This document shows, in pieces, positions 16,672 through 26,837 of a DNA stretch of 64,000 nt. This stretch comes from G965222505 sp965222505. Its GTDB lineage: Bacteria > Bacteroidota > Rhodothermia > Rhodothermales > DATKEJ01. A program made the translations under genes and the position numbers. The number at the start of each line of letters is the position of its first letter. The first letter of the stretch is position 1. The notes beneath the pieces were generated by a model, which worked only from the letters and a program-made list of their open reading frames with translations, was not told the DNA's origin and ran no database searches. The stretch is from contig OZ244956.1 of the NCBI GenBank assembly GCA_965222505.1, positions 2,046,001-2,110,000 on the forward strand, written 5' to 3'.

Positions 16672-19319
16672 GAAACCGTGCTGTCCGATTGCTACGCTAC
16701 ATCCTGCTGCTGGGGATAGGCTGGACGGCCACACCGGCCTTCGGACAATACACCTATACCAATACCCCCCTCCGCACCATCCTGTCCGATATCGAGGCTG
16801 ACCTGCCCTGGCGTTTCCTGTACCGCGATGCCCTGGTGGCCGGTACCACCCTCACTTTTCAGGCCCGTTTCGGCGATCCGCTGCCCGAACTGAACGAGGC
16901 CCTCACCCCCTACGGCCTTCAACTCAAAGTAGATGCCGAGCGGAAACAAGTCCTCATCACCCAGCACCCTTTGGATGAACCCTCAACCGAAACCTTGCTC
17001 ACCGGCTATTGCCTGGATGATGCCGACGGGCAGCGGCTCCCGCTTGCAACCCTTACCTGGCTAGATGGCAACCGACGCCGGGGTGTATCGGCCAACGCCT
17101 CCGGGGCTTTTCAGGCCACCCTGCCCGCACAAAACGAACCGTTGACCCTCACGGCTTCATTCGTCGGGTATCATCCCCAGGAGGTCCGGGTAAACCCCAA
17201 TGACCTGCCAACAGAATTGGCCATTCGGCTGCGCCCCTACCGGGCCTTCGGTTCGGAAGTGGTGGTGCAAAGCAACCTGCTGCAATCCGATCTGGACACC
17301 ACCTGGCAGCACATGATCCAACCGGCACAAGCGGCCCCGTTCGGGGAAAACAACCTCTTGCGGGCTTTACAACCCCTGCCGGCCGTGACGGTTACCCCCG
17401 CCTTAGCCTCGGGCCTGAACGTGCGCGGCAGTCGGGACGACGGGTTTCAGGTCCTGCTGGACGGTATATCCATCTACAACCAGGACCACCTGTTTGGCCT
17501 GTTTGATGCCTTCTATGATGATGCCCTGCAAACCGTCGGATTTTACTACGGCATCGCCCCGGCCCAACTGCAAGCCACACCGGGAGGCACCCTCTCCTTT
17601 ACCACCCGCACAGGCGCACAAACCCAGGCCCGGCAGCGCATCGGCCTGAGCAACACGGCCGTGCGGGGCACCCTCGAAGGGCCGCTCTGGAATGGGCGCG
17701 GCAGTTGGTTGCTTTCGGGGCGGCACTCGTACATCGATGCCGTGGACTGGTTTAACAATGCCGAACTGATTGCCCGGGGCCTGGACATCAACCGGGAAAC
17801 CAGTGCCCCACCCATTGCCGAACGGCTGGAGGCTGATTTTGTGGAAGGGGATGGCTCCGCACGCTTTTACGACCTGCACGGTAAACTCTACCTGGAATCC
17901 ACCGGTGGAACCCGGCTGATGGGCAACCTCTACCTCGGCGGCGACCGCACGCGCCACGACGACCAACGGTTGAACATCCTTCCAGGCAATCCCAACCGTA
18001 CAACCTTGCAGAATGTGGTCACGCAAAACCGATGGGGGAACAAGGCGGGAAGCCTGCACTTCCACCGGGCGCTGGGATCGAACCTGTACGGCTATACCTT
18101 GCTGGGCCTGAGCCGCTACCGCAGCACGTATGCCAAAGACGATTTCCTGTATCAGGAACGGCCAAACCAGAACGGTCAACCGAACGGTCAATCTCCAAAT
18201 GAGCCGTTTCTTGCTGCTTTTGCGCAGGACAATGACCTCCGCGAATGGAAGTGGGCACAACATGTTGAAGGGGCCCTGCCCCGCCTGGGCCTGTGGTCCG
18301 TCGGGTATGCCGTGCACCACTATACGATGGACTACACCCAGCAATCCGCCATCCGGTCCGATTTCCGGCTACACCGCACCGGGATGCAAGCCGATGCCTT
18401 TGCCCAGTACGAGCACCGCGCCACCGATGCCCTGCACCTGGATGCCGGGGTACGGAGCCACTACTTTTCACAGGGTCGCCTCTTCCGGCTCTCGCCCCGC
18501 CTCTCCGCCCGGATCTTACCCGACCGAAAACTCTCCTTCGGAGCCGGGTTCAGCCGAAACCATCAGTTCCTGCACCGGCTCTCCCTCACCGAAACTTCCA
18601 GCGCTGCCGTCTGGATTATGAGTGGCGAACGGCTTCAGCCCACCGCAGTTAACTACGGCACCGCGGGTCTCTATGCCCGCCCGTCACCGGGGTTGTCCGT
18701 TCAGGTCGAAGCCTACACCAAAGACTACGATCATCTCTGGGAGCACGAAATCAACACCCGCCGACGGCCTCGCTTGAACCAGGAACTACCCTTCCCCTGG
18801 GAAACCAACTACACAGCACGTTCACGCGGTGTGGAAGTGATGGCCCAGTTCCGCCGGAACGGCTTTCGGTGGACGAACAGTTACGCCCGTTCCAAGACGG
18901 AATTGCAACACCCGTCCGTTAACAGAAACACCCCCTTCCCGGCTGACTGGGACCGGCCGCATCAATTCACGACCGCTGTCCAGGGCCCGCTGGGTACCCA
19001 CCTGACGTGGCACCTCACGTGGCTGTATGCCTCCGGGGCTCCAAACACCCTGGCCCATACCACGCCCAATGAACCGGACCGGCTGGATGCGTACCACCGC
19101 ATGGACCTGAGCGTGGCCTACCAACAGCGCTGGCACCCCCTCGGCCTCGAAGCCCGCTTTTCTATCTTTAATGTGTATGACCGGGACAACCCCTGGTACC
19201 GCAGCGCCCTTCAAGTCTTACGCGCCCTCCCAAACGCCCCCCTTGAACGCCGTTTTATCAACGTGGATGTCTACGACCTCGGCATTCAGCCCTCGTTCAA
19301 CCTGACCCTCACCTTCTGA
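16668..19319 (+). CDS. TonB-dependent outer-membrane receptor with N-terminal STN domain
   Basis: An 883-residue protein with a signal peptide ending near PAFGQ. A secretin/TonB short N-terminal (STN) domain spans about residues 30-105, the signalling domain that contacts FecR. A carboxypeptidase-regulatory-like beta domain follows (GYCLDDADGQRLPLATLTW), then a plug (NLLRALQPLPAVTVTPALASGLNVRG ... DDGFQVLLDGISIYNQDHL) and a 22-strand-type barrel ending in the aromatic outer-membrane signal NLTLTF. Translation is coupled to fecR by the 4-bp overlap. The ligand is not evident; no SusD partner follows. Confidence 0.92.
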   Translation: MRNRAVRLLRYILLLGIGWTATPAFGQYTYTNTPLRTILSDIEADLPWRFLYRDALVAGTTLTFQARFGDPLPELNEALTPYGLQLKVDAERKQVLITQHPLDEPSTETLLTGYCLDDADGQRLPLATLTWLDGNRRRGVSANASGAFQATLPAQNEPLTLTASFVGYHPQEVRVNPNDLPTELAIRLRPYRAFGSEVVVQSNLLQSDLDTTWQHMIQPAQAAPFGENNLLRALQPLPAVTVTPALASGLNVRGSRDDGFQVLLDGISIYNQDHLFGLFDAFYDDALQTVGFYYGIAPAQLQATPGGTLSFTTRTGAQTQARQRIGLSNTAVRGTLEGPLWNGRGSWLLSGRHSYIDAVDWFNNAELIARGLDINRETSAPPIAERLEADFVEGDGSARFYDLHGKLYLESTGGTRLMGNLYLGGDRTRHDDQRLNILPGNPNRTTLQNVVTQNRWGNKAGSLHFHRALGSNLYGYTLLGLSRYRSTYAKDDFLYQERPNQNGQPNGQSPNEPFLAAFAQDNDLREWKWAQHVEGALPRLGLWSVGYAVHHYTMDYTQQSAIRSDFRLHRTGMQADAFAQYEHRATDALHLDAGVRSHYFSQGRLFRLSPRLSARILPDRKLSFGAGFSRNHQFLHRLSLTETSSAAVWIMSGERLQPTAVNYGTAGLYARPSPGLSVQVEAYTKDYDHLWEHEINTRRRPRLNQELPFPWETNYTARSRGVEVMAQFRRNGFRWTNSYARSKTELQHPSVNRNTPFPADWDRPHQFTTAVQGPLGTHLTWHLTWLYASGAPNTLAHTTPNEPDRLDAYHRMDLSVAYQQRWHPLGLEARFSIFNVYDRDNPWYRSALQVLRALPNAPLERRFINVDVYDLGIQPSFNLTLTF

Positions 19320-19479
19320 CCAGCATCTTTTCTGCGCTTGACCTCGTATGTTGTGGGGCGGGAGATTGCCTTGCCGGGATGGATTAGCGGCCCGTAACAT
19401 CTTCTGCCAAAGCGTGTCTTAATAGGCACGGTTCGGTCTCGACCGGACCAAGGAGAGTTAACTCATACAATCCAGAGCG

Positions 19480-20526
19480 ATGATGCGGCGAACGGTTTTT
19501 GTTTGGTTCCTTGGCCTGTTGCTGTGGACCACCGGCTGTGATAGCCAGCGACCAGACCCGGTCCCGCGTACCGATGACCCTCAGCTTACGGAAGCCTTTA
19601 CCGAGGCTGAGCAAATCGAAGGTCTGCTGAGCCTGGCGGTGATGCAGGATGGGCAAATGCGCGCCGAGGAGTACTTCGGCGAGGGCGGCCCCGAAACCCT
19701 GTTCCACGTACGATCCGTCACGAAAAGCGTCATGGCCCTGCTGATCGGCATTGCTGTGGAGGAGGGCTTTATCGACAACATCGATATGCCCCTGGTAACG
19801 TTTCTGGATGAAGGCACGGCAGAACGCCTCGATGAGACCAAACGCACCATCACCCTGCGTCACTTGCTGACCATGACCTCCGGCATCGAATGGCATGAAA
19901 CCGGCGGCCCGGAATTCGGGCAGTGGAGCCAATCGGCCCATCAGGTCAACTATGTGCTGGACAAACCCCTGGCTGCTACACCCGGCACCCGGTTCAACTA
20001 CAACTCCGGCGCCGTCCACTTGCTCTCGGCAGTCCTGACCCGGGCCACCCGTATGACTACCCTCGCCTTCGCGGACCAATACCTGTTCGGCCCCCTCGGC
20101 ATTACCCGCCGGGCATGGGACCAGGACCAGCAGGGCCTGTATAACGGCGGAGCCAGCCTGCAACTGCGGACGCAAGACATGCTCAAAATCGGCCAGTTAA
20201 TGCTGGACGACGGACAGCTCGAGGGGCAACAAGTCGTACCCCGGACCTGGGTACAACAAACCCATCAGGAACTGCAAGGCCTCGGATTCAGCTATGGCTC
20301 GCTACCGGATGTAGGATATGGATTTCTGTGGTGGCTGGACCGGCAAACGACCGTCCGGGCCTACTTTGGCTGGGGCTGGGGCGGGCAATTCATCTACGTC
20401 ATGCCCGAAAAAAACCTGACCGTGACGGCCACCGCCACCTGGCAACTCTCCGGAACATCCGCCAATGCCCAGGAAGAAACCATTCTGAACCTGATCGTAG
20501 ATGAAATCGTGCCCGCCGTGGAATAA
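19480..20526 (+). CDS. Serine hydrolase, class C beta-lactamase/esterase family, lipoprotein
   Basis: A 348-residue protein with a lipobox (LGLLLWTTGC). It has the three signature sites of the family: SxxK as SVTK in HVRSVTKSVMALLIG, YxN-like YNS in TRFNYNSGAVHLLS, and a late GWGWGGQF that stands in for the HxG/KTG region. HLLTMTSGIEW is typical of EstB/FmtA-like hydrolases rather than true AmpC. It probably hydrolyses an ester or amide in the envelope; the substrate is unknown. It stands alone on the plus strand. Confidence 0.87.
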   Translation: MMRRTVFVWFLGLLLWTTGCDSQRPDPVPRTDDPQLTEAFTEAEQIEGLLSLAVMQDGQMRAEEYFGEGGPETLFHVRSVTKSVMALLIGIAVEEGFIDNIDMPLVTFLDEGTAERLDETKRTITLRHLLTMTSGIEWHETGGPEFGQWSQSAHQVNYVLDKPLAATPGTRFNYNSGAVHLLSAVLTRATRMTTLAFADQYLFGPLGITRRAWDQDQQGLYNGGASLQLRTQDMLKIGQLMLDDGQLEGQQVVPRTWVQQTHQELQGLGFSYGSLPDVGYGFLWWLDRQTTVRAYFGWGWGGQFIYVMPEKNLTVTATATWQLSGTSANAQEETILNLIVDEIVPAVE

Positions 20527-20574
20527 CAGCGAAGCTTTGGGATGTATGTGTGAGGTATGGTATATTTTCTGATA

Positions 20575-20659
20575 ATGGTCGATGGTCAATTGTCAATTGT
20601 CAATTGTCAATTTATCCTCTCATCGACCATTGACTATCGACCATTGACCATTGACCATT
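20575..20659. repeat. Heptanucleotide-repeat hairpin in front of the DUF5916 gene
   Basis: The left arm (20575-20613) is a run of seven-base units of AATGGTC / AATTGTC type. The right arm (20621-20659) is ATCGACC / ATTGACC units, the complementary sequence. About five heptads per arm give a long imperfect hairpin. The right arm reaches into the first codons of the next gene, including its TTG start. Confidence 0.8.
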
Positions 20660-22875
20660 TTTCCTCCGTTGCTTCCCCTACGCACGTACCTTCTCGTTGC
20701 CATTTTCACCGGGTGTTACTGGTCCCCCCCCGCCCTTGCCCAATCTCCCATCACCTTGCCTCGGCTGGATGCGGCTGTTGAACTGGATGGGTTGAGTAAC
20801 GAAGCAGCCTGGGCGGCCATTGATCCCGTCCGCTGACCATGATTGCGCCGGTGTTTGAAGGCCTCCAGACCGAACGCACGGAAATCCGCGTGGCGTACGA
20901 TGACGACTATGTGTACGCCGCTGGGCGGTTCTATGACTCCAATCCCACCGGCATCCGGGGCAACTCGCTGGAGCGAGACCGGGGCAGTGACAGCGACGAT
21001 TTCTTTGCCCTCATCCTGGACACCTTCAATGACAATGAGAATGCCATGGCGTTTTTGACCACGCCGGCCGGCATTCGCGTGGACCACACCGTTTTTAACG
21101 ACGCCGACTTCAACGGCCAAAACATGCCCGTCAATGAAAGCTGGAATACGTTCTGGGACGTAATGACCGTCGTTAACGAGGAAGGCTGGTTTGCCGAGAT
21201 GCGGATTCCCTTCTCCAGCCTCCGGTTTCAAAAGACGGATGATGCCGTGGTGATGGGCCTCTTGACATGGCGCTGGATCGGCCGCAAAAGCGAAGGCCAC
21301 ACGTATCCACCCGTCCCACCCAAGTGGTTTCTGGGGCACCTCAAACCTTCTATCGCGCAAGACGTGACGCTGCGCGGCGTCAAACAGACCAAACCGATCT
21401 ACATTACCCCCTATGGCCTCGGCGGCCTCGGCCACAACCACGAACTCAACGATGCCGAAACCGAATACCTGCGCGATGACGATGTGGTCCGGGACGTAGG
21501 CGTAGACCTCAAATACGGCCTGACAAGCAACCTCACCATGGACCTGACGCTGAACACGGACTTTGCGCAAGTCGAGGCGGACGATCAGCAGGTCAACCTC
21601 ACGCGGTTCTCGCTGTTTTTCCCCGAAAAGCGCCTGTTCTTCCAGGAACGCTCCAGCATCTTCGATTTCAACACCGGCGGCCCGACCCGCCTTTTCTACA
21701 GCCGACGCATCGGCCTGACCGACGATGGGCCGGTCCGCATTTACGGCGGGGCACGTGTGGTGGGGCGCGTGGGGGCCTGGGACGTGGGCGTATTGAACAT
21801 GCAAACGGCCCAGCAAAGCGATGTACCAAGCGAAAACTTTGGCGTGGCCCGGCTCCGGCGGCAAGTCCTGAATGCCAATTCCTATGCAGGCGGGATGATT
21901 ACCAGCCGCATCGGTGAAGACGGCACCTACAACCTGGCTTATGGGGCAGACGGCATCTTCCGCCTGTTTGGGGACGATTACCTGACGGTGAGTTGGGCCC
22001 AAACCTTTGAAGACGAGCGCGACCCCAGTTTGAAATCCGGCCTGTTCCGGGCCCAGTGGGAGCGGCGGACCTCCAACGGCCTCGGGTACAGCCTGGGCAC
22101 CAAGTGGTCCGGTGCCGATTACAACCCCGGCCTCGGCTTTGTAGCCCGCGAAGACTTTGCCCTGTTCAGCGGTGAAATCAGCTATGGAACATTGGGCAGC
22201 GAAACCTCCCCGCTGTTCAGCCAAAACCTGGCCCTGGAAGGCACCCTCTTTCTCCGCAACAAAAACGGCGCAGTAGAATCTGCCGAGTTCGGTCCGCAAT
22301 ACTTCGGCAACTTTAAGTCCGGGGCGTTTCTGTTTCTCAAACCCCAGGTACGGTTCGATGACCTGGATGAAGGATTTGAGCTCTCGGACGAAGTGGAGGT
22401 CCCCGCCGGACGTTACACTTTTTATGACATAACAGCCTTCGGCTCCAGCCCCAATCGACTCTACCGCTTACAGGCCAATGCCAACGCCGGTACGTTCTAC
22501 GACGGCTGGCGGGTATCGGTGGGCCTGGAGCCCGTCTGGAACCTCAACCGCTTCCTGGAACTGAGCGGAGCCTATGAGTTCAACCGTGTCCGCTTTGCCG
22601 ACCGGGATCAGCAGTTGGATGCCAACATCCTCCGCATTCGCGCACGCGCCTCCATGAACACGCAACTCTCGGCCAACGTATTTGCCCAGTACAACTCCGG
22701 GGCCGATGCGGTCATCCTCAACCTGCGCATCCGGTACAATTTCCGCGAGGGCAACGACCTCTACATCGTCTACAACGAAGGCCTGAACACGGACCGTCTC
22801 ACCCAATCCCCCATCCCGCCCCGTTCCGAGAGCCGTACGTTCCTGGTCAAATACGCGCATACGTTTGTGTTGTAG
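20651..22875 (+). pseudogene. DUF5916 / CBM9-like outer-membrane protein gene with a one-base frameshift
   Basis: The first 61 codons from a TTG at 20651 encode a signal peptide and the start of a carbohydrate-binding family-9-like domain (RLDAAVELDGLSNEAAWAAIDPV), ending at TGA 20834. The continuation is in another frame from 20839 (MIAPVFEGLQTERTEIRVAYDDDYVYAAGRFYD ...) and runs 678 codons to 22875, through the DUF5916 beta-barrel and a C-terminal KYAHTFVL. Family members read DP(L/V)PLTM across this point; restoring one C near 20830-20833 rebuilds exactly that. So either one base was lost in the strain or in sequencing. If real, a truncated protein without signal peptide could start at 20839 but would not be exported. 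Confidence 0.82.
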
Positions 22876-22934
22876 ATTGTACGCTCGCGGAAAATCTGGC
22901 AGACTGCATTGCGGAATAACGCATGGGCACTCGC

Positions 22935-23007
22935 TGTTGTCCGTAGCCCGATGTGCACTTTGGGGAAAAACCTACAACGGACTACGGACCACTGACAAAG
23001 GACAAAA
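22935..23007. repeat. Degenerate heptanucleotide-repeat tract upstream of the malic enzyme gene
   Basis: The right arm contains ACGGACT, ACGGACC, ACTGACA and AAGGACA units (about 22978-23005). A short left arm TTGTCCGTAGCCCG lies at 22937-22950 in the opposite sense. It resembles the other heptad loci in the window but is less regular. Confidence 0.55.
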
Positions 23008-23039
23008 TTCCCTTGTGTCTGCCCGGTACAGATGCTATC

Positions 23040-24485
23040 ATGGCGTATTCGTTTCCGGCATCTATAAACGCATCCCCTATGCATGCCACCAGTGCCAGCA
23101 ACTCGATTACCCTCCGCCTCCGGCTTCAAAAAATTTCCGGGACCCTGGCCCGTGCCATGGCCAACATCAGCGAGGCGGGTGGCGATGTAGGAGCCATCGA
23201 TATTGTCCGGGTAGAACCCGATGCCGTAATCCGGGACGTAACCGTCAACACCGGCGGACCAGATCACAGCGAATCCATCATTGCCGCCCTCAATACGGAA
23301 ACCGGCATCGAGGTTATCCATACCTCAGACCGCACCTTTCTGATGCACCTCGGGGGCAAGATTGAAGTCCATAGTAAAACCCCGATTGAAACACGGGATC
23401 AACTCTCCATGGCTTATACCCCCGGCGTGGCCCGGGTCTGCCGCGCCATCCACCACTATCCCGAAAAGGCCCATGCCTTCACGATCAAGCGAAATACGGT
23501 AGCCGTCGTCTCGGACGGCACGGCTGTGCTCGGCCTGGGCGACATTGGCCCGGAAGCCGCGATGCCGGTCATGGAAGGCAAAGCCCAACTGTTCAAGGCC
23601 TTCGGCGGTGTGGATGCCTTTCCCATTTGCCTCGCTACGAAAGACACCGAGGAAATCATCAATACGGTCAAGTACATTTCACCCGGTTTCGGGGGCATCA
23701 ACCTGGAAGACATCGCGGCCCCCCGCTGCTTTGAAATCGAACGGCGGCTCAAGGAAGAACTGGACATCCCCGTCTTTCATGACGATCAGCACGGCACGGC
23801 GGTTGTGGTCCTGGCCGGTATGATCAATGCATTGCGGGTGGTCAGCAAAAAGCCGGAAGACCTGAAGGTGGTGTTCGTCGGCACGGGCGCGGCGGGCATT
23901 GCCTGCACCAAAATCCTCTTGCAGTACGGCGTGCAAAACATCATCGGCTTCGACAGCCGGGGCGCGATCAGCCGGGACCGCACGGATCTGAACGTGGCCA
24001 AACAAGCCTACGCAGCATACACCAATCCAAACAATGAAAAAGGAAGCCTCCATGATGTGATCGCCGGAGCCGATGCCTTCATCGGCCTCTCGGCCCCGAA
24101 CGTACTGACCGTACCGGACCTCAAGCGGATGGCCCGTGACCCCATCGTCTTTGCCATGGCCAATCCAGACCCGGAAATCCAGCCCGAGTTGGCCTATCCC
24201 CATGTAGCCGTCATGGCCACCGGCCGGAGCGACTATCCCAACCAGCTCAACAACGTGTTGTGCTTCCCCGGCATCTTCAAAGGGGCCCTGGCGTGCCGGG
24301 CCACGGACATCAACGAGGAAATGAAGCTGGCTGCCGCCCTTGCCATTGCTGAAACCATCAATGCCGATTCCGTCCTACCGGGATATATCATCCCCAGCGT
24401 GTTTGACCGGGCCGTGGCCGACCGCGTTGCCGAAGCCGTCAAGCGTGCTGCCGTAGCAACCGGCGCAGCCCGAAAAGGAACCTGA
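23040..24485 (+). CDS. Malic enzyme with N-terminal ACT-like domain
   Basis: About 481 residues from ATG 23040; ATG 23079 (MHATSASNSITLRLRL) is an equally good start and the upstream heptad tract argues against earlier ones. An ACT-like regulatory domain occupies about residues 20-95 (SNSITLRLRLQKISGTLARAMANI). The malic-enzyme N-domain follows with YTPGVARVCRAI and KRNTVAVVSDGTAVLGLGDIGP, then FHDDQHGTAVVVLAG with the metal-binding acidic residues and the NAD(P) fold VVFVGTGAAGIACTKIL. It converts malate to pyruvate and CO2 in the cytoplasm. It ends 2 bp before the patatin gene. Confidence 0.93.
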   Translation: MAYSFPASINASPMHATSASNSITLRLRLQKISGTLARAMANISEAGGDVGAIDIVRVEPDAVIRDVTVNTGGPDHSESIIAALNTETGIEVIHTSDRTFLMHLGGKIEVHSKTPIETRDQLSMAYTPGVARVCRAIHHYPEKAHAFTIKRNTVAVVSDGTAVLGLGDIGPEAAMPVMEGKAQLFKAFGGVDAFPICLATKDTEEIINTVKYISPGFGGINLEDIAAPRCFEIERRLKEELDIPVFHDDQHGTAVVVLAGMINALRVVSKKPEDLKVVFVGTGAAGIACTKILLQYGVQNIIGFDSRGAISRDRTDLNVAKQAYAAYTNPNNEKGSLHDVIAGADAFIGLSAPNVLTVPDLKRMARDPIVFAMANPDPEIQPELAYPHVAVMATGRSDYPNQLNNVLCFPGIFKGALACRATDINEEMKLAAALAIAETINADSVLPGYIIPSVFDRAVADRVAEAVKRAAVATGAARKGT

Positions 24486-24487
24486 CC

Positions 24488-26674
24488 ATGTACCATGTGT
24501 CGATCCGGGGTATTGCGCTCGGCCTGAGCCTGTTACTCCTACCCAATGCCGTTCAGGCCCAAGCGCCAGGACCGGATACCCGGATTGGTCTGGCCTTGAG
24601 TGGTGGCGGAGCCAAGGGCATGGCCCATGTGGGTGTGCTGAAGGTGTTGGAAGAAGTTGGCCTCCCTATCGACTACATTGCAGGCACCAGCATGGGTAGT
24701 GTAGTGGGCGGCCTGTATGCTGCCGGCCTTACGACGGAGCAACTGGAACACCTCGCCCTCGAAACCGACTGGAATGAACTGTTTTCAGATGGGCCGGACC
24801 GGCGGTTGCTGTCGATGGAGGAAAAACGCAGAGATGGCCGGTACATTGTTTCGCTTCCGCTCCGCAACCGGCGGCTCGGCTTGCCTACCGGCCTGATCGA
24901 AGGGCAACGCATTTCAATGATGCTGAACCGGCTGACGTGGCCGGTTTATGACATTCGGGCATTCAAGGATTTACCTATCCCGTTTGTGTCCATTGCCACG
25001 GACATCGAGACCGGCAAGGCCATTACACTGGCCGCGGGCCACCTGCCCCGCGCCATCCAGGCCAGCATGACCATCCCAACCGCCTTAGCCCCCGTCGAAA
25101 TCGAAAACCGATTGCTGGTCGACGGGGGCGTGGCCCGGAACCTGCCGGCCGAGGATGCCCGAAACATGGGGGCCGATTACGTCATCTGTGTGGATGTCTC
25201 TGCCCCCCTCGAAACCCGGGAAAACCTGAACTCTCTGGCTGCCATCCTGAACCAGACCATCGGCTTCGGGGTCTGGACCTCTATCGATGCCCAACGGGCC
25301 CGCTGCGATCTGCTCATCCTACCGGATATTGCCGAATACAGCACCCTGGCCTTTGACAAAGCCGCCGAACTCATTGAACTGGGGATCACGGCGACCCGCG
25401 CCCACCTGGACACCCTGCATACCCTGGCCCAGGCAGTTAACCGCCCCCCTGCCCCGCGAACCTTACCTTCTCTTATCGTACCCGATTCGGTACGCATCCA
25501 CAGCGTAGAGGTCATCGGCAGTGATCCGGCCAATGAAGCGGTCATCCTGAACCAGATTGAATTCACACCGCCCACCTGGCTCACGCTGGATGCGCTGGAA
25601 GCAGAGGTGTCCCGAATCTACAGCACGCAGTACTTCAAACAGGTAACCTATCAACTGGAGCCGGACAGCCTGGGGGCCAAGCTGACCTTTCAGGTGGTGG
25701 AACGGCAGGAAAATCAGGTGCAACTCGGGTTTCGGTATGACCAACGGCGAGAGGCTGCCTTCCTGTTCAACGCCCGATTCCGAAACATCCTTACCCCCGG
25801 CGCCCAGGCCGGTGTGGAACTGATTCTGGGCGAACGCTTCGGTCTGGCTGCCGACTATTTCCTGCCCCTGGGCCTGCGTAAACAATACGGCCTGCTGGGG
25901 ATTGCCGACTATACCAACCGGTCGTTTGAGGTCTTCGAAAACGGTGACCGGTTTGCCGAACTGCGTTTCCGGCAATTCTCTCTGGATGTAACCGCCGGCT
26001 CGTACTTGTCCGACTATGGCATCTACGCCGGGGGCTTGCGTTTTGAACAAGCCTTGATCTCGCCGCGCATTGCCCCGCCGGACTTCTCCCAATTCAGGAA
26101 CCAGGGCATCACGCTGATGATGCCGGTGGCGCGGGTGTGGTTCGACACGCAAGACCGTACCATCTTCCCCACACAGGGTCATTACCTCTACATTGAGAGT
26201 GTAGGGGCACACCGTAATTTCGGCAGCGATGTGTCGATGTCCCAGCACCGGCTGATCTGGCGCAGCGCCCTGCCCATCCGGCCCCGCTGGACCCTGATCC
26301 CCGATGTAGAACTGGGCATCAGCATCGGAGAAGTCCCAACCCACCGCACCCTGACACTGGGCGGCCTCAACCAGACCGTCTTTGAATCGGGTCGCTTTTA
26401 CGGACTTAAACCGGACGAAGGAGCCGGCAAGTTTATCAAGAAAATGGGTGCGGGTCTGCAATTTGCCCTTACCCCCAGCCAATACCTGGCGCTCAGTGGA
26501 AACATTGGTAACGCGAATGATACCTGGGAATGGGACCTCGCCGCCGAGTCGTTCGTATGGGGCATCGGTGCAACCATCGGCCTGCTCACCCCAATCGGTC
26601 CTGCCGAATTCACCCTGGCCCACAGTTCGGCCAACAATATTCTCTACGACATTAACGTAGGGTTCAGGTTTTAA
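24488..26674 (+). CDS. Patatin-like phospholipase fused to a POTRA/BamA-type barrel (type Vd secretion-like)
   Basis: A 728-residue protein with a signal peptide ending near VQAQ. The patatin domain (residues 33-230) has the oxyanion loop LSGGGAKGMAHVG, the nucleophile elbow AGTSMGSVVGG (GxSxG) and the catalytic Asp in LLVDGGVARNLP. A POTRA-like segment (VRIHSVEVIGSDPANEAVILNQI) lies around residues 330-410. A 16-strand Omp85-type barrel follows, ending INVGFRF. This is the layout of PlpD-like type Vd autotransporters and RssA-like lipases. It is directly downstream of malic enzyme (2 bp). Confidence 0.92.
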   Translation: MYHVSIRGIALGLSLLLLPNAVQAQAPGPDTRIGLALSGGGAKGMAHVGVLKVLEEVGLPIDYIAGTSMGSVVGGLYAAGLTTEQLEHLALETDWNELFSDGPDRRLLSMEEKRRDGRYIVSLPLRNRRLGLPTGLIEGQRISMMLNRLTWPVYDIRAFKDLPIPFVSIATDIETGKAITLAAGHLPRAIQASMTIPTALAPVEIENRLLVDGGVARNLPAEDARNMGADYVICVDVSAPLETRENLNSLAAILNQTIGFGVWTSIDAQRARCDLLILPDIAEYSTLAFDKAAELIELGITATRAHLDTLHTLAQAVNRPPAPRTLPSLIVPDSVRIHSVEVIGSDPANEAVILNQIEFTPPTWLTLDALEAEVSRIYSTQYFKQVTYQLEPDSLGAKLTFQVVERQENQVQLGFRYDQRREAAFLFNARFRNILTPGAQAGVELILGERFGLAADYFLPLGLRKQYGLLGIADYTNRSFEVFENGDRFAELRFRQFSLDVTAGSYLSDYGIYAGGLRFEQALISPRIAPPDFSQFRNQGITLMMPVARVWFDTQDRTIFPTQGHYLYIESVGAHRNFGSDVSMSQHRLIWRSALPIRPRWTLIPDVELGISIGEVPTHRTLTLGGLNQTVFESGRFYGLKPDEGAGKFIKKMGAGLQFALTPSQYLALSGNIGNANDTWEWDLAAESFVWGIGATIGLLTPIGPAEFTLAHSSANNILYDINVGFRF

Positions 26675-26683
26675 TTTCTTGGA

Positions 26684-26831
26684 CGTTCTATGTGCGACGT
26701 TCTACGTTTCTCAGGTTTAGATGTCATGCATTCATAACCAATGGGGGACCCAACCCAGTCCTGCCAGGAATCAAGGTGCGGCATTGGATTATGAGTAACG
26801 TAGAACATCGCACGTAGAACGCAGAACGTAA
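26684..26831. repeat. Heptanucleotide-repeat inverted pair before the SDR gene
   Basis: The left arm (26684-26711) reads GACGTTC TATGTGC GACGTTC TACGTTT. The right arm (26796-26831) reads ACGTAGA ACATCGC ACGTAGA ACGCAGA ACGTA, its near complement, ending 7 bp before the start codon. About 85 bp of unique sequence lies between. Confidence 0.75.
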
Positions 26832-26837
26832 ATAATC

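Noticed and set aside
20716..22299. 527-codon minus-strand frame
   Set aside because: Antisense to the DUF5916 coding region; composition-driven and without domain signals.
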